The notes below the pieces were generated by a model, which was given only the letters and a program-made list of their open reading frames with translations, was not told the DNA's origin and made no database searches. Positions 56,753 to 64,000 of a DNA stretch of 64,000 nt are shown here, in pieces (the stretch's first letter is position 1; every line of letters starts with the position of its first letter). Made by a program: the position numbers and the translations under genes. Source of the stretch: Pseudopithomyces maydicus (taxonomy: Eukaryota; Ascomycota; Dothideomycetes; Pleosporales; Didymosphaeriaceae); assembly GCA_026873275.1 (NCBI GenBank), contig JANTUC010000001.1, positions 2,976,001-3,040,000 on the forward strand, in the 5' to 3' direction.

Positions 56753-58734
56753 CTATAATTTGTCCCCAGTGTGGCTGACAACGCTCGCTCTCCGTGCCTC
56801 CAGTACGGCGTCAGACTGTGTCGGAGGACCCTGGTAGTTCTTCTTTCCCCAAATGAAGTACCATCCAGTTGCAATGGCAACGAACCCAGCAAAGACAACG
56901 CTAGCGTAGTTCATCGTCTCGAGTGTGACGGGGAGGAAGGTAGGCATGCAGAACAGGGGGATGACCAAGGCAGACCAAACTATAGAGATTGTTAGAAAAG
57001 CGATGCATATTTGCTGGGATGCCTTACTGATAGCGACCCAGTTGGCGAAGACTCCCAAAGCACCAAGGTAGAAGCTGCCCTCCTTGATCTGCTTACGTCC
57101 ATCCATGACCGAAGCCAGGATAGGTACAGCATAACTCAGAGTCAAGGTAATGACACCCACACCGGAGAAAGCATTGAAAGCTGCCGTCGAACCGAAGTAG
57201 ATGAAAGCGAGCAAGAGTTGGACAATCATGCTAAGCATCATTGCGTTGAGCGGCACGTCGAGCTTTGTGTTGACCTTGCTCCACCTGCGATCCTGGTCAG
57301 CAACTTGCAAGTTTTTCTTCATAAGAACTATCGAACTTACCATTGATATCCGGGAATGGCACCATCACGGGAGAAGGCCCATGTGCATCGAGAGGCAGCG
57401 GTGGTGCACCCGATTCCGCAAATGATACCTAGGACCAGAAGAGGAATGAACAAGGCGAAGGCACCACCAGCATGACCGACGGCAGATTTGATGATGGTAG
57501 GTACCGGCTGGCCGGAGGCGAGAGCTGCGAGCATTGCCTGATCGGGCAATACGAACAAGAGCGGGACGAGGAAAACAATGCCCATGATCATGTTCAGGAC
57601 AATGGTACCGACCATTGCCTTAGGAACCTGTGTAGCAGGCTTCTGAGTCTCCTCGCACATCCTATGACACGTCAGCAAAATGACCAATGGCAGAACTTGG
57701 CTGACCGATTGAATTGGGGAGTCGCAAGGGCAGGGCTGCAAGGGGTATTGTCGCATGGGATTATTGAGAAAGGTAGTTGCTTTGGAAAATACGCCAGAAA
57801 AGTCGCTTTGGCAGGGAGTCTCACGAGATAATCATTCCGGTCGAAGAGGTCGCATAGGCAGCATGGAGCAGTCCCACGAAGAAAGACCAACCGGCTGGCC
57901 ATCCGCTGTTGCTTGTGTCAAATTCCCCGAAAACGTAGGCACCACTACGACGTCCTTCTTTTGCGATGGCCAGAATACACACAACGATAGCGATCACACC
58001 AGCAAAAGTCCAGTAAATGGCGAATGTCTGGGGTCACAGGTTAGAGGTGCATACGGCGCTTCAGGGGACTTGCTCACATCTAGGAGCGGCAGCCACTTGT
58101 TACCCAGAGCAGACACGAGGTTGCACAGTATGGTGATGCCAAAGAAGATCAACCAAATCTGGTAGGGCTCGGCGGCAAAGATGCCCACTCCAGGTTCGGA
58201 TTCGAATACATTGATGCAGGCGGCCAGGAACGACGCGGTTCCGAAGTTGACCGCCAGGGTAATGGTAATGTTGCCGACGACAAAAGCCCATCCACAGATC
58301 CAAGATACAATTTTCCTGTAGTGCGGAGGGGACAGCATAAACGATTGGTAGTAGACACCGCCAGCGGTGGGGTACACGCTGGTGATTTCGCCCAAGGAGG
58401 CAGCGACGCAAAGAATGATCAGAGAAACGAGGACCCAGCCCCAAATGATATCGACGGGTCCTCCGTTGACGACGGGGTAGTAGAGGGTGGTCGACAGACC
58501 GTAGGGGACCGAGGCCATGACGAAGGACATGAAGGCAACCTGGAAGGTGGATCTGCTGCGCACCAACTCGCTCTTGTAGCCCATGGCCTCCAAAAGCTCG
58601 TCGGCTGCAACGACGCCTCCATCTTCAGAAAGCTGGGGTTGCGACTTTCCGTCCTTGCTGCCGGGGATGCGTCGGTGGACGTCGTTCTCGGCGGCGTATG
58701 CGTCGGACTGAGTGCCGAAGGCGTGGTCAGCCAT
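56753..58734 (-). CDS. APC-family amino acid/choline/GABA permease
   Basis: This plasma-membrane carrier belongs to the APC family, close to fungal GABA (Uga4) and choline (Hnm1) permeases. Five exons (58734-58078, 58027-57825, 57661-57350, 57284-57028, 56979-56753) give 551 aa with all phases matching. A hydrophilic N-terminus is followed by GYKSELVRSRSTFQVAFMSFVMASVPYGL. The conserved block LGEITSVYPTAGGVYYQSFMLSP is helix 3. MCEETQKPATQVPKAM is the well-kept cytoplasmic loop of this group. About twelve membrane segments are visible. The C-terminus is short and polar (ARRASVVSHTGDKL). An upstream in-frame ATG at 58824 would add 30 residues; I prefer 58734 because it gives the usual MADH... 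start. The substrate is unproven. Confidence 0.9.
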
Positions 58735-61070
58735 GTCGTCGAGCAGTGTGTAGGATATGTGGGAGGAGAGAGGATCGACAGGGCCAGAAAACATGAGCCA
58801 GGGTGGACATGGCACGGCTTTCATAGCTGCAGGTGAATGGTAGGCGGGGCACAGACCAGACGCACTACCAGAACTAGGCAGGTCGATGCAGCAGAAACCC
58901 TGGCCTTGGATAGGCCTTGCTCTCCAGCACCCCGGCGCAGCGCGATCCGATGACGCCTAACCGTGCAGCTCTGCGCGTGGTAAGCCGGCGACGGTGGAGG
59001 GGCCTTCAACGGGTTCGTGGATCCCAGCTCTTGTACAGGACGCGACTGAAAATTCAGATTCTGCGCCACGCCAGCGGGGTTTCGAAATGAAGCGTCGCGG
59101 GAGGCCGCGGGTGATAGGGCGATAGGGGGGCCATGCTGCGCTTGAGGTCATGGTGCGTCGCCCGGTCTCTTGTCGGCGATGCGTGCGGGATTTGACCTTC
59201 GTTTGAAGTTGTCAGGACCGGGCGGTCGCGTGTGCTGGACGTGCCCGGCTGGTGGTTTGCAATCGAGGCCAATCGGAGGCGCCGTCACCCGCGCATAAGA
59301 CTGGGCTGTCTAGCCGCCACGGATTGGATACGGACTGCGACAGACGCCAAAGGCTGGGCAGCGACTTGACAAGCAGACCAGCCTGCGCGCCATCTGCCCG
59401 CCTAGAGGGCGTCTCAGGAGAAGCACAAGAGGCAGTGTGTAGTACCTAGTCTAGGTACATACTGTGTGGAGTCGTCTGGGGGTGGCGCACCTTCCTCCGC
59501 TGGTCAGTGAGCTGGTCACGGCCATGGCTGAGGAAAGAGCCGCCGTGTCCATTGCGCAACAGCCAGACGCCCAGCCGTGAAAGGAAGGATCGATCCTTCG
59601 CCATCCTCTCTATCTTTCCTCCACCGACCTACTTGGCCTGGGCATCAACCACAGCCCATCCATCCCCATCTGTCCCCATCTGTCCCCATCTGTCCCCATC
59701 TGCTGCACCATGAACTCCATCCTGCGTATGCGCGGCCGAGATGCTCACCCATCGTGTGCTTGTTACCGTCGCCCACTATGCCGATAATACCACCGATATG
59801 GTGCCGGACGCCCCCATTTATCCACTCCTGGCCCCATTTCGACCTCTCTCAGGCTCTCTGGCAGTGGAGTTACGAAATCAATTACATTATAAACTTGCAA
59901 CGATCGGGGGCCAGCGATGATCCTGAAAGCGGTCAGGAGCACCGCTTCGAAGACGTAATGGTCCAAACAAGAGCAGGACTCCGGGACACACGAGAAATAT
60001 CTCATGCCCGCGGGATGCCTTCGCGATGCCGACCCCCTTCTGTAACCCCTTGATATCCTCCCTTTCCAAGCAAGACTACACTAGCTTCCTCTTAGATACG
60101 CCACCTCCTCAACGAAAACGAGACATGGTAGTAACAGACCAGTTTACTAGACAGTACAGGTATGGGCAGATGTAACACGAATGTGTGGTCGCTTGAGCCA
60201 TGTTCAATGGGAAAACATTGCTCGCCAAGGAGGTAGCACTCGCGAACTGATACCGCGGATGTGTTCTAGGGCGCCTTGAAGTTTATGTATATCGCTGTAA
60301 GCGCTTCACTTTCTCCTGACTGGGAAACCGCTGTTCAAGGAACTCGTAGACCCCAGCAAATGAGCTGGTTTGCGGAGGAGCCGTGTGTCAACTCCGCAAA
60401 GACACTGAAAATGAGGTACCGAGTGGACACTTTTGCGGGATGAAAGATTTGAATTCGGCTCGCAACAGGGCCCACAGGTATGCCAATTATTAAATCACGC
60501 TCGTGCCGATCTTCTGGGACATTTCCATTCTTGGCATCGAAGTCTTCCCGATATCCGATAGTCTACCCGATAGCTTGTTTAACAGCGGGGACACCCTAGT
60601 AGTGCTGTAAAACCCCATCAATGCGGCTAGTGTGCGGCTCTGGCGCCAAACTCCTGTGGCCAGCTGTGTTAAATCTGGATACGAATGCTAGAGCCCCCTA
60701 CACTACCCGCCATAGGGGAAGTGAAACCAATAATTGTAACATTCTCCAGGGCTGTGTAAGACAAATACAATTGACAACATGTATACACCGCAGGCGCTAT
60801 TCATTGTGGGACCCACATACATTTTAAGAGCCAATAGGAAACTCCACACAAAAGGCAACTCTTTTTTGTATCCAAATACCTAGGTCGATGAATGCGCCAG
60901 TAGATTAATTCACTTTGAATGCTGATATCCAGTATGGAAGCCTGACACATATTACAGAGGTGTGATGCACTGACGTCAGAACGACGTTCGTTGAGATGCA
61001 GCAACGATGTAAAGTGAAGAGGAGGATTCCCCCTCATCAACCTCCAATTCGAACCTTTTCAAATTAAATC
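58735..61070. other. 2.3-kb intergenic region between permease and second SDR
   Basis: No supported gene. It contains the permease promoter at the left, a 10-bp tandem repeat at 59663-59702, and an AT-richer right half. Open frames through 59507-60053 follow the repeat and show no domain. Confidence 0.5.
59663..59702. repeat. 10-bp tandem repeat, four perfect copies
   Basis: The unit TCCCCATCTG is repeated exactly four times. No gene is adjacent. Confidence 0.9.
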
Positions 61071-62043
61071 ATGGCTGAAGTTCAGTTACCAAGCACCTCG
61101 AAGAACATCATTGTGTCTGGCGGCGCTCGAGGCATCGGAAGAGCGCTTGCTAGGTACTTTCTCGAAGCCGGGCATCACGTCTACATCTTCGACATCCAGG
61201 AGGATGAGCTCGAGTACGCTGCTACCAAGCACCTTGAAAAATATCACCAAAAAGGTATGGTCGGTTATGCAGTGTGTAATTTGTGCGATGTGGAAGATAT
61301 TCGAAAAAAGGTTGAACAAGCTGCAAAGTTCTTCAAGAACAAAATTGATGTGCTGGTCAACAATGGAGGCATCGCGTCCCCGAAATGGAAAGACGACAAG
61401 ACCATGGAGGCCAAGGAGACTTACGATCAGTGGGTGGCCTACATGGAGACTAACCTCACGGCCCCCTTCGCCATGTCGCAGGCTTGTATCCCGTACATGA
61501 AGCATCGAGAATCCGATTCAAACAATAGTGAGGGCGCGGACAAGGATGTAGCAGGACCCTGTATCATACGCAAGTCGGCCCTACCGCCTCCTATCTTGAA
61601 GACACACACTAACTATGCACCTACGGGTCCGGCAGATATTGGCTCGTTCCGTGCGCATCAGAGCGATCCTAACCAGGAAGGGTATGCAGCGAGTAAGGCT
61701 GGGCAGCTGGGCTTGATGCAGGCCATGTCAATTTCTTTGGGCCCGCTGGGAATCAGGACGAATCTCGTAGCCCCTGGCCGGATCAAGGTCGCACATGAGA
61801 GCAAAGAGGGAGATCAAAATGGCGAGAGTTGGGAAAATCAGCATACGGACAAGGATGTCGATGATCATCCAACCAATCGAGCCGGAAGACCAAAGGACAT
61901 TGCAGATGCGTGCTTGTACCTGATGAATGCTGGCTTTGTCAATGGGGTAGGTCTCTACCCGCTAGTTCCTATGGTCGCAACTAACTAGTCAACAGCAAGA
62001 TATCACAGTCGATGGCGGGGCCTTGAGGAAAAAGGCCGGTTGA
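61071..62043 (+). CDS. short-chain dehydrogenase/reductase with a GC-AG intron
   Basis: This is an NAD(P)-dependent oxidoreductase of unknown substrate. Exons 61071-61569, 61636-61946 and 61996-62043 give 285 aa. Cofactor motif SGGARGIG is near residue 16, with FDIQ as the acidic strand end that favours NAD. NNGGIA replaces NNAG. Splicing the first intron (GCAAGT...CTAAC...CAG, 66 nt) yields CIIHIGSFRAHQSDPNQEGYAASKAGQ, which restores the catalytic Ser and the YxxxK motif in the usual order. If the intron is kept, the frame stays open and 22 residues are inserted just before the active site. The last short exon adds DITVDGGAL, the usual SDR end. It is convergent with the secreted-protein gene, 100 bp apart. 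Confidence 0.88.
61570..61635 (+). other. GC-AG intron, 66 nt, in frame
   Basis: The donor GCAAGT is the best-known non-canonical GC donor. A CTAAC branch site lies about 25 nt before the acceptor GGCAG. Phase 1 on both sides gives the family-typical sequence when removed. Confidence 0.8.
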
Positions 62044-62143
62044 ATCGTAAACAACCTATTTAGTTGACGATTTAAGACCTTGAGCAAACTGGCAGAGCCA
62101 AAAAAAATCAATTCATTGTCGGACTATATTCGCTTCTGACCAC

Positions 62144-62731
62144 CTAACCCTCCTCGTTCCAGTACGGGTAGCAGTACGTAGTAGGTCTCGTCGGACATTT
62201 TTTCTCCTCGTCCTTCGGCAGCGGCGGATCGTACGCCTTACACACAAATCTCTCATGACACATCGTATATCCCGCACAATAAGGGTAATCGCCGTCGAAG
62301 CATGCTCCACCCCATTCGGGACTCCCATACATCTTCTGACAGGGAAACTCCTTCCCCTCAAATGTCACTTTCCCTGCTTCCACACCTATCTTGTACTTTG
62401 CTGCTTCAGCTGGTATGTCCACGTGAAGAAATCCTCGCGGATTGGGCGCATCGGCCCAGAAGTAGGCAGTCGTGTTGTGGCCTTCCCAACGCTGATACGG
62501 CATCGCCGATTGCGGCATGGTGTATTGCCATTTTTGGGGCGTGTTGGGGCTGTATAACGCAATATGTGACCAGGTCCTGGTGGCATTGTTGACCGTGTTT
62601 GGGTCTTTTGAGGGATTGGCAAGGTTGCTGCATTGGACGAGGCGGAACTCGAGGTCGAAATTGGCTGGTGGGGTTTGCGCGGCTGTGAGGACGAACAGGC
62701 CTAGGCCCGTCAAAAGACTTGAAGCCCGCAT
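62144..62731 (-). CDS. small secreted cysteine-containing protein, 195 aa
   Basis: A single exon. The first 18 or so residues (RASSLLTGLGLFVLTAAQ) form a clear signal peptide with a likely cut after AAQ or TAA. The mature part is about 176 residues with eight cysteines, six of them in the last third (CFDGDYPYC, CHERFVC, CPTRPTTYC), suggesting four disulfides. It has N-x-S/T sites. There is no membrane helix or GPI signal. I do not recognise the family; the size, secretion and Cys pattern are common among fungal small secreted proteins, some of which act on hosts or competitors. No function is claimed. It is convergent with the SDR gene. Confidence 0.75.
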   Translation of the reverse strand: MRASSLLTGLGLFVLTAAQTPPANFDLEFRLVQCSNLANPSKDPNTVNNATRTWSHIALYSPNTPQKWQYTMPQSAMPYQRWEGHNTTAYFWADAPNPRGFLHVDIPAEAAKYKIGVEAGKVTFEGKEFPCQKMYGSPEWGGACFDGDYPYCAGYTMCHERFVCKAYDPPLPKDEEKKCPTRPTTYCYPYWNEEG

Positions 62732-63834
62732 CGTGATGATGTCTGAGGGAACTTGGTTTCGGTGACTTTATAGGGCGTACCGTATCATCATGTATTCGTT
62801 GCCTCGGCTCTAATGTAAGCAGGGCAGGCAGATCGGCCAGCCTATTCTGTTGCTTTCGATAATTAACTGCAGCGTAACGTTAATATCGACGGTACTAGCG
62901 CCTTCTACAAAAGGTATTGATCTTTAAAAGGTTACGTGATGTTTTGTTTTTCTTTATGCAAGCTTGAGGTCGGCTCTGGTGTTTCTTCGTCTCGTTCCAT
63001 AGTATTTGACGAGCTGATATACTGTAGACTTAGTAGGCATTCGCAATTCGCTTGCATATCTTTAGAAAACGTGCTTTAAGTAAACAAGACGTAATGAACG
63101 TGTTTGTTGTCTTCGTATTCTTGACCCGCCAGCCAGGTTCAATGCCGAAGTTCCATATTAGCGCTAATGCAGCTGCTCTCGTATCGTACGAAAGAATTCT
63201 GAGAGAGCAAAAGCTCGACAGAAAATCAACGAGGGGAGCTTTATATCCGTATTTCTCGTTTGTCAGTGCTCTACGATTGGTCAGGGTATTGTCGTACGAT
63301 GCTCTGGGCACTCAGCCACGCGAAGGATCGGTGGGGTGACAATCGCCGCTGGGTCTCCCCACCAAACGATTTCGCGACCCTCGCCACCGTCATATCAGAC
63401 GACGCATCTCCGAACCGCGACCTCGTTTCCTGCCTATAGACCAACACCTAGCCAATCATGTTTGCCTCTCATCGTTTGCTCACACCATGAAGCCTCGTCC
63501 AGTGAGATCCAGCTGCGGTTTTGGTGCGCAACTGACGTGATACGCCGTGCGGGTGCGGTTGCTGTCGGGCCTCTCCGCTCATTCTATGAGCAATGGATTA
63601 TTCGTATACGACGTGTATATAGGGGCTGTGGCTCTTTTGGTGTTGAGCTTCATCACACAGCATCACATACAATCCCATCTACAATTCACCACTATATCTA
63701 CTATACAGTCTGCGCCCGTCATACAGTCTGCGTCCATCTCTGTACCATCGTGTCCAGAAATACATCTTAGACTTCTCTGTCCAACCATCCCATCATACCA
63801 GATACGACTACCAGCCCTTTGATACCATTTCAAG
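62732..63834. other. 1.1-kb intergenic region before the right-edge gene
   Basis: AT-rich in the left half. No coding region, RNA gene or repeat that I can support. It should contain the promoters of the two divergent genes on either side. Confidence 0.5.
62766..62771 (-). promoter_or_regulatory. possible TATA box of the secreted-protein gene
   Basis: TATAAA on the minus strand lies about 35-40 bp before the ATG at 62731. This would leave a very short leader, so it is only a candidate. Confidence 0.3.
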
Positions 63835-64000
63835 ATGCCCGCTGCACCCAAATCTTTCGTTGGCGCCCTCGCCACCTTTATCGGTAAGGTCCACTTGGAA
63901 ATAGATCACGGGAACATTCTAACAGTGACATAGCTGTTTCCTTCACGTACACAGCCTACGTCGCACGGTATGAAGGAAACCAGATCGACGCAGCCCGCAC
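63835..64000 (+). CDS. 5' end of a small membrane-protein gene (cut by window end)
   Basis: Exon 1 (63835-63883) encodes MPAAPKSFVGALATFI. A 50-nt intron (GTAAGG donor, TTCTAAC branch, TAG acceptor) joins in phase to 63934, which reads AVSFTYTAYVARYEGNQIDAAR and runs off the window. Joined, residues 8-26 form one hydrophobic membrane-like helix followed by a charged stretch. The short N-terminus and single helix resemble small mitochondrial or ER membrane proteins, but I do not recognise it. The small first exon, consensus splice sites and steady frame support a real gene. Confidence 0.6.

Noticed and set aside
15727..58734. Glutamate decarboxylase and a GABA-type permease as one GABA module
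   Set aside because: They are about 40 kb apart with many unrelated genes between, and the permease substrate is unproven.
61045..61062. Reverse-strand GGTTCGAATT resembles a tRNA B-box
   Set aside because: The sequence that would have to form the rest of the tRNA is SDR leader and coding sequence with no cloverleaf.

Overview
The window is nuclear DNA of a filamentous ascomycete, most likely a Dothideomycete and probably Pleosporales. The genes are broken by short GT-AG introns (about 50-130 nt), several with a CTAAC-like branch site. The content is typically fungal: a Zn2Cys6 regulator, a HET-domain protein, a CPS1/DIP2-type adenylating protein, a ferric reductase and an APC permease. The order level is an inference from gene content. 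I see no tRNA, rRNA, CRISPR, prophage or intact transposon. Genes alternate in strand with no operon-like order. Exon limits come from reading splice sites and protein continuity by eye, not from transcripts. Region by region: 0.6-8.5 kb holds a small unknown gene, a Usa1/HERP-like ERAD protein head-to-head with mitochondrial phosphatidylserine decarboxylase, a short-chain dehydrogenase (SDR), and an adenine deaminase whose frame is broken by one base. 8.5-15.7 kb is mostly non-coding around one Zn2Cys6 regulator. 15.7-24 kb carries glutamate decarboxylase, a DUF1989 protein, 2-isopropylmalate synthase with GCN4-type sites in its promoter, and an LCHN/DUF4484 DENN-like protein. 24-33.4 kb is a head-to-head pair of large nuclear RNA genes, UTP10 (frame broken by one base) and NRDE2. 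33.9-40.6 kb has a secreted carboxylesterase facing a HET-domain gene, then a ferric-chelate reductase. 43.6-51.5 kb has the long CPS1-like gene (again broken by one base) divergent from a peroxisomal-type acyl-CoA thioesterase. 51.7-58.7 kb has an unresolved small gene, a monocarboxylate-type MFS transporter, a cytochrome P450 of the CYP7/CYP8 type and an APC permease. 61-64 kb has a second SDR containing a GC-AG intron, a small secreted cysteine-containing protein, and the 5' end of a small membrane-protein gene. Most of the content is housekeeping: lipid, leucine, purine and GABA metabolism, ribosome biogenesis and ERAD. No biosynthetic cluster with a core enzyme and no convincing new multi-gene system was found. 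The most notable signal is that three conserved genes, one of them (UTP10) expected to be essential, each lose frame by one base at a run of exactly five C/G. This points to a systematic homopolymer error in the assembly more than to three separate gene deaths. Other leads are in-frame introns whose retention would leave the protein open, the rare GC-AG intron, the GCN4 sites at LEU4, and the small secreted protein.
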